Positions 55,701 to 64,000 of a stretch of DNA of 64,000 nucleotides are shown here, one piece after another. Where the stretch lies: assembly GCA_000169355.1 (NCBI GenBank), contig AAXX01000001.1, forward strand, positions 558,001 through 622,000. The letters are read 5' to 3'. Made by a program: the position numbers and the translations under genes. Numbering within the stretch: position 1 is the first letter of the stretch; each line of letters starts with the position of its first letter. This stretch comes from Flavobacteria bacterium BAL38. GTDB lineage: Bacteria > Bacteroidota > Bacteroidia > Flavobacteriales > Flavobacteriaceae. The notes beneath the pieces were generated by a model. It saw nothing but the letters and a program-made list of their open reading frames with translations. It was not told the DNA's origin and made no database searches.

Positions 55701-58700
55701 ATAAAGATATTTCTGAATCAAAATCCAAATATTATACTATTGAAATACAATCTATTATACCTGATTTATATATAACTTCTCGTTTTTATGTTGACGAAAA
55801 CATGACGAGTGATGTTAAAACGATTCAATTGATAAATGGTAAAGCAATTTTTAAATTCAATAAAGACTTAAAATTTATAAATAATATAACTTTCTATTTT
55901 TCTACTATATGGGAAAATGAAGGATATCAGAAATTGCATCAAATTAAAAATAACACAACCGAAAATAAATTACAAATTGAAATTGAGAGTTTACGAAACA
56001 AAATAGAACCTGGAAGTACAGAAAATTGGTCGTTTAAAATTACTAATCCAAAACTTCAGGCTGAAATTTTAGCCAGTATGTATGACAGTTCTTTAGATCA
56101 ATTTGCCAAAAGCTATTGGGATGATTTTATTTTTCAAGTGAATAATTCGTATCCGAAAACTCCACAAATAGTAAGCTATCAGCAAAACAACTATTTAAAC
56201 TTAAACAAATTTAGCACACAAAGAAATTACTTTGCCATTTATAAAAGAAATCCCGAATTATATTGGTTTGGATTTAATTTTAATGACCCTAAAAACAATT
56301 ATACTTTTAAAAATTATCAGAGAAGAATAAGTAATATAAATGAAATCCCTAAAAACTCTAAATTTATAACTGGAATCATTTCAGATGAGCTTGGACCTAT
56401 TGCAGGAGCAAATGTATACATCAAAGGAACAAATAGGGGCACTACAACCGATTTTGATGGTGAATTTTCTATTGAGGCCGCTAAAGGAGAAATTATTGTT
56501 GTTACCTATACAGGTAAAAAATCAGAGGAAATATCGGTAGAGCAAACAAAAAATTTAGAGATTAACTTAAATGATGATGTAGTCTCAGGAACAGATGTTG
56601 TTGTTGTTGTAGGATATGGAAGAACGACAAAAGAAGCATTCACAGGAACAGCTACTAGTGTTTATATGGACATGGAAGAATCTTATGATGGCTATTTATC
56701 AAAAGCCCTTAGAGGAGAAGTTGCTGGTGTCTATGTTAATGGTGGCTCAGGTGCACCTGGTAGTAATGATACTATTCGTATTCGCGGTTTTGGTTCTGTA
56801 AACGGAAATAAAAATCCACTTTATATTATTGATGGCGTTCCTGTTTCTGGAGATGCTTTGAATATAGACCCAAATAATATTGAATCATTAAATGTTTTAA
56901 AAGATGCTGCAGCGACTTCAATCTATGGATCTAGAGGTGCAAATGGTGTTATTTTAATCACAACTAAAAATGGATTAAAAGAATTAACCCAAGTTAAAAC
57001 TAGAAGTAATTTTAATGAAACTGCCTTCTTTTATCCTCATATTAAAACGGATAGTAATGGGAAATTTTCTTTCCAATTTACTACACCTGAATCTTTAACT
57101 AAATGGAAATTACGCTTATTTGGTCACAATAAAAATTTAGAATCGGGCTATTTTGAATCGAGTATAATTTCACAAAAAGATGTTATGATTCAAACCAATA
57201 TGCCGCGTTTTGTTCGTGAAAAAGATGAAATTACGTTAACAGCAAAAGTGGTTAATTTAACTAATGAAATAAAATCAGGCAACGCCATGTTATTGCTTTT
57301 TGATGCTACCACTATGCAACCTATAGATGCAATTGCGAATAATAGTTCTAATGTAAAAGCTTTCAATTGTAAATCAAAAGAAAGTGTTCCTGTTTCTTGG
57401 ACAGTTACAATTCCAGAAGGTGTTCAAGGATTACAATATAAAATAGTAGCTAAATCAGGTAATTTCTCAGACGGAGAGGAAAACATATTACCCGTAATGA
57501 GTAATAAAGTCTTACTTACCGAAAGTATCCCGATTTGGGTTAAAGGAAATTCTAAAAAAGAATATGTATTTGATAACCTTACAAACAATGATTCTAAAAC
57601 TTTAAAAAACCATTTATTTACTTTAGAATATACTTCTAATCCAACATGGCTCGCACTTCAATCATTACCGTATTTAATGGAATATCAACATGAATGTGCA
57701 GAGCAGACTTTCTCAAGATATTATGGAAACTTTATCGCTACTGAAATTATTTCAAGTAATCCAAAAATAGCTACTTTGTTTGAATCTTGGAAAAACAATC
57801 CAAAAGCAGTTTCAAAACTTACACAAAACGAAGAATTGAAGTCTATTGTTTTAAATGAAACTCCATGGTTATTAGATGCCGAAAGCGAAGAACTTAAAAA
57901 CAAACGTTTGGCGTTATTAATGGATTTGAACACCATGAAAGAATCGCAAGACAAAACCATCAAAAAAATAGAAGAAAAACAATTAGCTTCTGGTGGATTT
58001 GCATGGTTTGATGGCGGAGATGAGAATATTTTTATCACCCAACATATTATTTCTGGATTTGGGCATTTAAGTAAAATGTTCCCTGAAAAAAAATCGGAAT
58101 TTAAAAATATAACTTCAAAAGCAATTCCTTATTTAGACAGTAAATTCATAAATCAAAGTACGCTTAAAAATGAACGTATTAATTATTACGCTTATTCCAA
58201 CTTACATTATTTATATGCTAGAAGTTTTTATTTAGAAGAATTTCCAATTTCTAAAAAAATAGATTCCATTGTTAACATTCAAAAAGTGGAGTTTAAATCC
58301 AATTGGTTAAACTATTCTTTATACCAAAAAGGATTATTAGCTTTAACGATGAACCGATTAGGCGATAAAAAATTCGCAGAGAAAATCATTTCAAATTTAA
58401 AAGAAACAGTAGCTCGAAATGATGATTTTGGCATGTATTGGATTGAAAATAAAAATGGATATTATTGGTACCAATCGGCAATAGAAACTCAAGCTTTGCT
58501 AATAGAAGCCTTTTCCGAAATAGAAAAAGACAAAAAGTTTGTAGATGAGATGAAGGTTTGGTTGTTAAAACAAAAACAATTGAAACAGTGGCCAACCACA
58601 AAAGCCACAACAGAAGCCGTTTACGCCTTATTATTACAAGGAACTGACTGGACAAGTATTAAAGATAATACCAAGTTTAAAATTGGAAACGAAAAAGTAC

Positions 58701-59311
58701 TAACCAAAAAACTATCTGAAAACGATAAGGATGCTGCCACAGGTTATATTAAAATGAATTGGAATTCTGATGAAATTTCAAAAGAAATGGGACAAATATC
58801 CGTTGAAAACAAATCGGATGTTGCTGGTTTTGGTGGATTGTATTGGCAATATTTTGAAGATTTAGATGCTGTAAAATCGGATAACACCGCAACGCTTTCG
58901 ATTACAAAAAACCTTTATAAAAAAATCAAAACTTCTGATGGAAATAAGCTTGTAGATATTAATTCTGAAAATGTAAAAGTTGGCGACTTAATTACCATTC
59001 GACTAATAATTAAAACGGATAATGATTTAGAATTTGTGCATCTAAAAGATTTAAGAGCATCTTGCTTTGAACCCGTAGATGTAATTTCGAAGTATGAATG
59101 GAAAGAAGGAATTAGTTATTACAGAAGTACAAAAGATGTGGCCACTCATTTCTTCTTTGACAAAGTTAAAACCGGAACTTATGTTTTTGAATATGATGTT
59201 AGAGTAAATAATTCTGGTGTTTTTAATGACGGAATTGCAACGTTGCAAAGCATGTATGCTCCTGAATTCTCAAGCCATTCCATAAATACGAAACTAAATA
59301 TTCAAAAGTAA
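52772..59311 (+). CDS. Alpha-2-macroglobulin-like protein with inserted SusC/TonB plug module
   Basis: The intact 2179-residue ORF starts with a signal peptide (MRKILLLILLVNSFNLFSQ); no lipobox Cys is seen. The N-terminal 500 residues are Lys/Asn-rich and partly helical. The MG2-type domain begins near 584 with the family signature YFDRAIYRPGQKIFYKG, and further macroglobulin domains run to about 1195. Residues 1200-1270 are a carboxypeptidase-regulatory-like domain (PIAGANVYIKGTNRGTTTDF). Residues 1272-1401 are a full SusC-type plug (VVVVVGYGRTTKEAFTG, IRIRGFGSVNGNKNPLYIID, LNVLKDAAATSIYGSRGANG), but no TonB receptor barrel follows. The A2M domain resumes near 1417 (FFYPHIKTDSNGKFSFQFTT). 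The thioester motif Cys1642-Ala-Glu-Gln1645 (HECAEQTF) is intact, followed by an alpha-helical thioester domain and a final beta domain. Bacterial A2Ms trap proteases in the periplasm. Confidence 0.93.
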   Translation: MRKILLLILLVNSFNLFSQYDDKWKEVYKYELDGKVKSAQEKVQEIYKKAKRKNDEVQIIKCFFYLSKFEQVFDEKAQSTIIKNLQKEIKEAKPVSKAVLQYVYINILEQYYLRNNYNINKRTNLENQKNKDFLTWTEADFNAQIEKNYDNLLSNENELRNTSIEKIKEIFDISSSVDIKNFSVYDFLAQKKGDHLKSTISSWKQKKSIDFKSEIEIFYKNPESFIKYNAKKLEDDNLVKLITLLQNNEKYYLNQKNYEKLDFAYYERLKYIKETFWDEEFYLNKVSYLEKTTTNLFLKQFLRVDRARHYYNKTHKNGEINLYTNALKLVDTILNTKVNVNALAEAEKIKIEINNKHLEITLPKTSYPKQNNRAFVNFKNIDSLTISYYELPQKLNYLFKNNYYYNNTEKLNKDSIINAFLTKNKAFKTQKVVLPNKRDYFEYSTEVLLEKLDVGNYLIYIETPNDTISNKKVFDYTILQVTNLYVIEDNEENKDAFYIYDRKLGKPLEDVKIASEEENIKTNANGNAYFKHKWRIKDKKYSNAILITSKNDSLSINYNRNFLSTNEFNNKSVDDYENWEAKAMIYFDRAIYRPGQKIFYKGVIIQKKDAVKNVVPFVTVHVTISDVNNTKLKEFDVQTNEFGSFSGEFDIPKNTLTGEFSIEIEEPKNYEQDSKYYNKKEDEHEFWDNVDFESYNEFKFKVEEYKRPTFEVNFDEIKENYTIGDTINIKGNAKALAGNNLTNAKISYTVSKNCYSKTKSIPYQQNFINSETATDENGNFTIQFIANEPTIANEEIETLNFSINVTVTDIQGETRSASQSIVVGKEMLKLNLKVNWELISEDNNKLNISATTLNNYPIDTKGKIKIYELKKKSFLKKRQNDIPEIQTLTKNEFQNLFPHEPFDETDEEVQEILVKTISFDTKISKEIALDFLKNYRNSNFKIVAEAYDSKNNLITNQREISVKSKQFPYSEKELFTYKDISESKSKYYTIEIQSIIPDLYITSRFYVDENMTSDVKTIQLINGKAIFKFNKDLKFINNITFYFSTIWENEGYQKLHQIKNNTTENKLQIEIESLRNKIEPGSTENWSFKITNPKLQAEILASMYDSSLDQFAKSYWDDFIFQVNNSYPKTPQIVSYQQNNYLNLNKFSTQRNYFAIYKRNPELYWFGFNFNDPKNNYTFKNYQRRISNINEIPKNSKFITGIISDELGPIAGANVYIKGTNRGTTTDFDGEFSIEAAKGEIIVVTYTGKKSEEISVEQTKNLEINLNDDVVSGTDVVVVVGYGRTTKEAFTGTATSVYMDMEESYDGYLSKALRGEVAGVYVNGGSGAPGSNDTIRIRGFGSVNGNKNPLYIIDGVPVSGDALNIDPNNIESLNVLKDAAATSIYGSRGANGVILITTKNGLKELTQVKTRSNFNETAFFYPHIKTDSNGKFSFQFTTPESLTKWKLRLFGHNKNLESGYFESSIISQKDVMIQTNMPRFVREKDEITLTAKVVNLTNEIKSGNAMLLLFDATTMQPIDAIANNSSNVKAFNCKSKESVPVSWTVTIPEGVQGLQYKIVAKSGNFSDGEENILPVMSNKVLLTESIPIWVKGNSKKEYVFDNLTNNDSKTLKNHLFTLEYTSNPTWLALQSLPYLMEYQHECAEQTFSRYYGNFIATEIISSNPKIATLFESWKNNPKAVSKLTQNEELKSIVLNETPWLLDAESEELKNKRLALLMDLNTMKESQDKTIKKIEEKQLASGGFAWFDGGDENIFITQHIISGFGHLSKMFPEKKSEFKNITSKAIPYLDSKFINQSTLKNERINYYAYSNLHYLYARSFYLEEFPISKKIDSIVNIQKVEFKSNWLNYSLYQKGLLALTMNRLGDKKFAEKIISNLKETVARNDDFGMYWIENKNGYYWYQSAIETQALLIEAFSEIEKDKKFVDEMKVWLLKQKQLKQWPTTKATTEAVYALLLQGTDWTSIKDNTKFKIGNEKVLTKKLSENDKDAATGYIKMNWNSDEISKEMGQISVENKSDVAGFGGLYWQYFEDLDAVKSDNTATLSITKNLYKKIKTSDGNKLVDINSENVKVGDLITIRLIIKTDNDLEFVHLKDLRASCFEPVDVISKYEWKEGISYYRSTKDVATHFFFDKVKTGTYVFEYDVRVNNSGVFNDGIATLQSMYAPEFSSHSINTKLNIQK

Positions 59312-59320
59312 ACCATAAAA

Positions 59321-59346
59321 AAACGTCCCGAATAATCGGGACGTTT
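59321..59346. terminator. Bidirectional terminator between A2M-like and S46 peptidase genes
   Basis: An 11-bp perfect stem (AAACGTCCCGA with TCGGGACGTTT, loop ATAA) has an A-run on the left and T-rich sequence on the right. It serves both convergent genes. Confidence 0.9.
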
Positions 59347-59368
59347 CTATTTATATTGTAATTAAAAA

Positions 59369-61516
59369 TTACTTCACAATTGTCATTTCGTCTACAATGT
59401 GTTTAGCTCCTGAGAAATTCTCAATTACCCATAACACATAACGAATATCAACGTTGATTGTTCTTTGTAATTTTTTGTCAAAGATTACGTCACCTGCCAT
59501 AGCTTCAATGTTTCCGTCGAATGCTAAACCAATTAATTCTCCTTTTCCATTTAAAACTGGAGAACCTGAATTTCCACCTGTAATATCATTATCAGTTAAA
59601 AAACAAACGTGTAATGAACCGTCTTTATCAGCAAATCTTCCGAATTCTTTTTTAGCATTTAAATCTAAAACTCTTGTTGGTAAATCAAATTCTAAATCAC
59701 CTTTTTTGTATTTCTTAACCTGACCTTCTAAAGTAGTGTAGTTATTAATTGTAGCATCATTTCGTTTGTCAGCTGGTAAAGAACGAACTTTTCCATAAGT
59801 TAAACGTAAAGTTGAATTTGCATCTGGATATTTGATTTCACCAATTTTAGATTCTCTTAAACCTTCTACTAATAAACGGAAAGAAGCTCCAAAATCGTTT
59901 TGCGCTTGTGTTAACTCGTCGCTTTTTTCAAAATAATGAGCAAACAAATCAGTTGTTAATGCTTGTAATGGGTCATTTTTCAATAGTTCCTCAGAAGGTA
60001 ATGCTAAAAATGCTTTTACTTTATCAACAGAAGTAAAAATACTTAAATCGAAAGCAGCGTTTACATATTTGGTAAAATCGCCATTATTTTCAGCAGCTAA
60101 TTTCTCAACCATTGGAGCTAATTTATATCCTGCTTTTTTAGCATATAAACTTAATTGAGCCGCTAAAATATCTTTTTCAGCCGGAATGTATAGTTCTTTA
60201 TGCATTTCCTCAGTCATTTCAATAATAGCTGGCGCCATTTGTTCTCTTTTAGCTGCGTCTGCTTTTACATAAGCGTCTAATTGTCTTCCTAAACCTCTAC
60301 TTACTGTTCCAAAAGCAGATGTTCTGAATAATTGCATCATATAGTTATCATGACGCGATTTTTCGTTAGTTAAAGCGTAATATTTATTAATAGTAGAAAC
60401 TACATTACCATATTTAGCTTTGTTTTCTGGTTTATTTGCCCATTTATTAAATTTAGCTTCTTGAGCTGCTTTTGTTTTTGCAGTACCAAATTTTGATAAC
60501 GCATCAATCATTCCTTGACGATTTTTCCAATAGTTAGCAACACCTGCAAATTTTGAAGCATAAACTAGATTTAAAGCATCACTTTGAACCATGTATTTTT
60601 TCATGTTGTCCATTCCGGCTTTAGAACCTTCAACCCAAGCAGGATAAGCAAATTTTACGTTTTGCTCAATTCCACCTGCAGGCATCCAACGGTTTGTTCT
60701 ACCAGGATATCCTAAAATCATAGCGAAGTCGTTTTCTTGAACTCCACCTAAATTAACAGGTAAATGATGTTTTGGTTGTAATGGAACATTACTTGGAGAA
60801 TAATCTGCTGGATTTCCATTCGCATCTGCATATACTCTAAACATAGAGAAATCTGCTGTATGACGAGGCCATTCCCAGTTATCTGTATCACCACCAAATT
60901 TTCCTAAGCTTTCTGGAGGCGTTCCTACTAAACGTACATCTTTATAATCTTGATAAACGAAATAGTAATACTCATTTCCTTGAAAAAACGGACGAACAGA
61001 AACGGTATATTTTCCACCTTCGTTGTTTTCTTTTTCAATTTTAGCAATTTCAGCATTGATAGCTTTTTCTCTATCTGCTTCGCTCATACCTGAATTTACA
61101 ACCGCTAAAATTCTTTTTGTACAATCGTCCATACGAACAAAGAAACGTACATATAAACTAGAAGGTTTTAACTCATCTGATTTTGTTTTTGCCCAATAAC
61201 CATCTTTTAAATAGTTTTTCTCTGCTGAAGATAATTCTGCAATTGCATCGTATCCACAGTGGTGATTGGTTAAAACTAATCCGTCTTTTGAAATCATTTC
61301 AGCAGTACATCCACCGTTAAATTGCACGATAGCATCTTTTAAACTGTGATTGTTGATGCTGTAAATTTCTTCGGCTGTTAATTGCAAGCCCATTTTTTGC
61401 ATGTCGCGGTGATTTAAACGCTCAATGAACATTAAAAACCACATTCCTTCGTCTGCTTTTACCGAAGCCGGCACTAGCATAATTGCAGAAACGACAAATA
61501 ATAATAATTTTTTCAT
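59369..61516 (-). CDS. S46-family dipeptidyl-peptidase, DPP7-like
   Basis: The 715-residue exported peptidase (signal MKKLLLFVVSAIMLVPASVKA) removes dipeptides from the N-terminus of peptides in the periplasm. It has DEGMWFLMFIERLN, the catalytic His in VLTNHHCGYDAIAEL, the Asp region FGGDTDNWEWPRHTADFSMF and the nucleophile Ser650 in DITGGNSGSPVLNGKGELIG. Eighteen residues after the Ser lies a Gly (Gly668 in AFDGN). From memory, this position is Gly673 in P. gingivalis DPP7 (hydrophobic P1) and Arg673 in DPP11 (acidic P1), so DPP7-type specificity is inferred. It feeds amino-acid-based growth. Confidence 0.93.
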   Translation of the reverse strand: MKKLLLFVVSAIMLVPASVKADEGMWFLMFIERLNHRDMQKMGLQLTAEEIYSINNHSLKDAIVQFNGGCTAEMISKDGLVLTNHHCGYDAIAELSSAEKNYLKDGYWAKTKSDELKPSSLYVRFFVRMDDCTKRILAVVNSGMSEADREKAINAEIAKIEKENNEGGKYTVSVRPFFQGNEYYYFVYQDYKDVRLVGTPPESLGKFGGDTDNWEWPRHTADFSMFRVYADANGNPADYSPSNVPLQPKHHLPVNLGGVQENDFAMILGYPGRTNRWMPAGGIEQNVKFAYPAWVEGSKAGMDNMKKYMVQSDALNLVYASKFAGVANYWKNRQGMIDALSKFGTAKTKAAQEAKFNKWANKPENKAKYGNVVSTINKYYALTNEKSRHDNYMMQLFRTSAFGTVSRGLGRQLDAYVKADAAKREQMAPAIIEMTEEMHKELYIPAEKDILAAQLSLYAKKAGYKLAPMVEKLAAENNGDFTKYVNAAFDLSIFTSVDKVKAFLALPSEELLKNDPLQALTTDLFAHYFEKSDELTQAQNDFGASFRLLVEGLRESKIGEIKYPDANSTLRLTYGKVRSLPADKRNDATINNYTTLEGQVKKYKKGDLEFDLPTRVLDLNAKKEFGRFADKDGSLHVCFLTDNDITGGNSGSPVLNGKGELIGLAFDGNIEAMAGDVIFDKKLQRTINVDIRYVLWVIENFSGAKHIVDEMTIVK

Positions 61517-61650
61517 AATAAATCTGTGTTCTTTTGATTTGTGTTGCGAATATACTTAAAAATACGATTTCGATAAAATTATAGCTTCAAAATCAAGTTA
61601 ATTTGAATCAAATTTAACTTTTAATTACAATATCTGCATTAAAAACAAAA

Positions 61651-61674
61651 AGCATCTTCTAAATTGAAGATGCT
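61651..61674 (-). terminator. Terminator of obgE
   Basis: AGCATCTTC pairs with GAAGATGCT around a 6-base loop, followed by a T-run on the minus strand, 27 bases after the obgE stop. Confidence 0.88.
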
Positions 61675-61701
61675 TTTATGATATGTAATACTAAATTTTT
61701 T

Positions 61702-62712
61702 TTATTTTGTTTCAACATTTAACATTTGCCACAATTTGTCTTTCAACTCTTGTAACCCTTGTTGTGCTACTGAAGAAATAAATAAATACGGCATTCCTTT
61801 AAATTCTACGTCCAATTGTTTTTTCAATTCGGCTTTCAATTCATCATCTAACATATCGCATTTTGAAATCACAATCAAACGATCTTTATCTAACATTTCA
61901 GGATTGTAACGACGTAATTCATCTAGCAGAATTTCGTATTCTTTTTTAATATCATCTGCATCTGCAGGAACTAAAAACAACAAAGTTGAGTTACGTTCAA
62001 TATGTCGCAAGAAATAATGTCCTAATCCTTTACCTTCAGCAGCTCCTTCAATAATTCCAGGAATATCAGCCATTACAAACGATTGAAAATCGCGATAAGC
62101 GACAATTCCTAAATTGGGTTTTAATGTGGTAAACGCATAATCTGCAATTTTTGGTTTTGCCGAAGTTAATACCGACAATAATGTTGACTTTCCTGCATTT
62201 GGAAAACCAACTAATCCAACATCTGCTAATACCTTTAATTCTAAAGTAACATCTACTTCTTTAACCGGCATTCCAGGTTGTGCATAACGAGGTGTTTGAT
62301 TTGTTGAACTTCTAAAATTCCAGTTACCTAAACCTCCTTTTCCTCCTTCTGCAATTATTTTTACTTCATCATGTTCTGTTATTTCAAACAAAACATCACC
62401 AGTTTCTTGGTCTTTTACAACTGTTCCTAATGGCACTTCAATGTATTTATCTTCTCCATCATGCCCAGTACTTCTAGAGCTACCACCATCTCCTCCATGA
62501 CCAGCACGAAGGTGTTTTAAAAACTTTAAATGAAATAATGTCCAAAGATTTTTATTCCCTTTAATAAATACATGTCCACCTCGACCTCCATCTCCTCCAT
62601 CTGGCCCTCCTTTTTCAATAAATTTCTCTCTGTGTAGATGCGATGAACCTTTTCCTCCCTTTCCGGAAGAAACATATATTTTTACGTAATCTACAAAGTT
62701 ACCTTCAGTCAT
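61702..62712 (-). CDS. obgE: GTPase ObgE/CgtA
   Basis: The 336-residue ribosome-associated GTPase has the glycine-rich OBG fold ([50 protein letters not shown]). Its G domain has G1 [17 protein letters not shown], switch [19 protein letters not shown] and G4 SKCDML. It lacks the extra C-terminal domain of some Gram-positive Obg proteins. It works in 50S assembly and stress control. It has its own terminator. Confidence 0.97.
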   Translation of the reverse strand: MTEGNFVDYVKIYVSSGKGGKGSSHLHREKFIEKGGPDGGDGGRGGHVFIKGNKNLWTLFHLKFLKHLRAGHGGDGGSSRSTGHDGEDKYIEVPLGTVVKDQETGDVLFEITEHDEVKIIAEGGKGGLGNWNFRSSTNQTPRYAQPGMPVKEVDVTLELKVLADVGLVGFPNAGKSTLLSVLTSAKPKIADYAFTTLKPNLGIVAYRDFQSFVMADIPGIIEGAAEGKGLGHYFLRHIERNSTLLFLVPADADDIKKEYEILLDELRRYNPEMLDKDRLIVISKCDMLDDELKAELKKQLDVEFKGMPYLFISSVAQQGLQELKDKLWQMLNVETK

Positions 62713-62943
62713 TCTTTCTTTACTTTAAATTATTTTTGACAAAGACAACTATTAAACCGAATGTCCAATGTACATTCTCCTCTTAATATCAAATCCTCTG
62801 TCATTTTTTCTTAATATTCTGTCATTAGTAGTAAGTGTTCCTTGATTTTTTAATCTAAAAAACTTCTCTAATGACAATTTGTTATTCTCAGTGTGCATTA
62901 TTCAGAACTAATTCCTAAATACTGAACACGGATTACTTAATTA

Positions 62944-64000
62944 TTATTCTTTTAAATTCGTAACAAGTGCTTTATTAATTTTAACACCTTTCATTTCAAT
63001 CACTTCAAACTTTAATTTATTCCAAATTAATTTTTGACCTTGTTTTGGGATAACACCTAATTCTGTTATAATTAATCCACTAACTGTTGTAACATCATAA
63101 TCTCCTATTAACTCATCCATATCAAAATAAGTTAAAAAATCATGCAAAGAATAATGTCCGTCAACTAACCATGAACCATCTTCTTTTGCTACAATTTTAA
63201 ATTCGTCTTCGTAGAAATCAGCCGCATCTCCAACTAACGCTTCTAAAATATCATTCAAAGTAATAATTCCTTGAAAAACCCCATGCTCATCTGTTACTAA
63301 AGCATGATGTATTTTAGATATTTTAAAACTCTCTAAAGCCTTATATGCAGAAGTATGTTCAATAAAATAAACGGGGTCTTTTGTTATTGATTTTAAATCA
63401 AATTTACCTGTTTCAAGTTGGGCAAATAAATCTTTAAGCGAAACAACACCAACTACATCATCCAAATTATCGTTACAAACCGGATAAATCGAATGAAATT
63501 CATTTAAAACTTTTGCTTTAATTTCTTCAATAGAGTTTTTATATGATAAGTACACCATTGAATTTCGGTGCGTCATTAACGAATTTACTTTTCTATCACC
63601 AATATGAAATACTCTTTCTACTATATTTTGTTCAATTTCTTGAACTTCCCCTACTTCTGTACCTTCTTTTATGATGGCTTTAATTTCTTCTTCTGTTACT
63701 TTACCATCTGCAGTTGGTTTAATTTGCAGTATTTTTAATAAAAATTCTGTAGAAGTGGTTAATAACCAAATAAATGGCATTGTTACTAACGAAACAAATT
63801 TCATAGGAACCGCCACCGCTTTTGCAATACCTTCTGGATGATTCAATCCAATTCGTTTTGGCAATAACTCACCTAAAACCAATGAAAAAAAGGTTAAAAT
63901 TACCACTACAATTCCAACAGCAATTGAATTAGCATAAGGACTTAAAACTTCAAAACTTGCTATAAAATTTTGAACATCTGTTGTAATTTTATCTCCTGAG
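62944..64000 (-). CDS. CNNM/CorC-type transmembrane protein with CBS pair, partial
   Basis: The frame stays open to the window edge, so the true start lies beyond base 64000; 352 codons are visible. The last CNNM membrane helices (IGVVVMVILTFFSLVLGELL, then PKRIGL and MKFVSLVTMPFIWLLTTSTE) are followed by an acidic linker (TEEEIKAIIKEGTEVGEVQE). A CBS pair begins at VFHIGDRKVNSLMTHRNSMV and ends at GIITLNDILEALVG. The CorC_HlyC domain ends in VTNLKE. The family includes magnesium/cobalt efflux proteins, wrongly called hemolysins, and flavobacterial GldE. No gld genes are adjacent, so GldE identity is not claimed. Confidence 0.9.
   Translation of the reverse strand, partial: SGDKITTDVQNFIASFEVLSPYANSIAVGIVVVILTFFSLVLGELLPKRIGLNHPEGIAKAVAVPMKFVSLVTMPFIWLLTTSTEFLLKILQIKPTADGKVTEEEIKAIIKEGTEVGEVQEIEQNIVERVFHIGDRKVNSLMTHRNSMVYLSYKNSIEEIKAKVLNEFHSIYPVCNDNLDDVVGVVSLKDLFAQLETGKFDLKSITKDPVYFIEHTSAYKALESFKISKIHHALVTDEHGVFQGIITLNDILEALVGDAADFYEDEFKIVAKEDGSWLVDGHYSLHDFLTYFDMDELIGDYDVTTVSGLIITELGVIPKQGQKLIWNKLKFEVIEMKGVKINKALVTNLKE

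Noticed and set aside
56616..56801. Overlapping plus-frame ORF inside the plug insert
   Set aside because: Another frame of the A2M-like gene; the main frame is uninterrupted and has clear domain matches, so no frameshift or separate gene is needed.

Overview
The window looks like chromosomal DNA of a flavobacterium (Bacteroidota, Flavobacteriaceae, Flavobacterium-like). This rests on several things seen in the sequence. It is AT-rich, and start codons are preceded by A-rich leaders without Shine-Dalgarno motifs. Several genes are preceded by Bacteroidota-type promoters (TTG, a spacer of about 19-21 bases, then TAnnTTTG). Typical families are present: an UpxY antiterminator, an S46 dipeptidyl-peptidase, a Bacteroidota-type OmpA and a SusC-type plug domain. 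No rRNA, tRNA, CRISPR array, insertion sequence or prophage was recognised.

Layout. 1-9.7 kb is the edge of a capsule/exopolysaccharide locus: the end of a CapD-type nucleotide-sugar dehydratase, an UpxY regulator, two outer-membrane proteins, two different UDP-sugar dehydrogenases, a Wzc-type tyrosine kinase/co-polymerase and a Wza-type export lipoprotein. 9.7-15.7 kb holds recR, a sodium/solute symporter, small conserved proteins, a MarC-type membrane protein and two paralogous guanidine-group-modifying enzymes (CtlX-like and dimethylargininase-like). 15.9-19.9 kb holds gltA, eno and carA. 20-37.3 kb is one long minus-strand translation block, from rpsL-rpsG-fusA-rpsJ through the S10, spc and alpha clusters to rpoA-rplQ. 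It includes a 38-codon rpmJ. Promoters are seen before rpsL, before rplC and, internally, before rpsH; a terminator separates rpsJ from rplC. Hairpins in the rpsH and rpsD leaders are candidates for r-protein feedback control.

37.5-52.7 kb is mixed housekeeping: an Omp85-like barrel, rlmB, a rhomboid protease, rarA, a HAD phosphatase, a three-gene ABC cassette with a His-rich permease loop, a secreted superoxide dismutase with an extra C-terminal domain, radC, a DUF1287 lipoprotein, mpl and a TPR protein. The spacers here carry 7- and 8-bp tandem repeats and a family of short hairpin elements whose arms vary in a compensating way around a fixed core.

52.8-59.3 kb is one 2179-residue alpha-2-macroglobulin-like protein. 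It has an intact CAEQ thioester motif and, unexpectedly, a complete carboxypeptidase-regulatory plus SusC/TonB plug module inserted just before the A2M domain, about where the protease bait region should be. This is the strongest candidate for unusual biology. The window ends with an S46 peptidase, obgE and a partial CNNM/CorC-type membrane protein.
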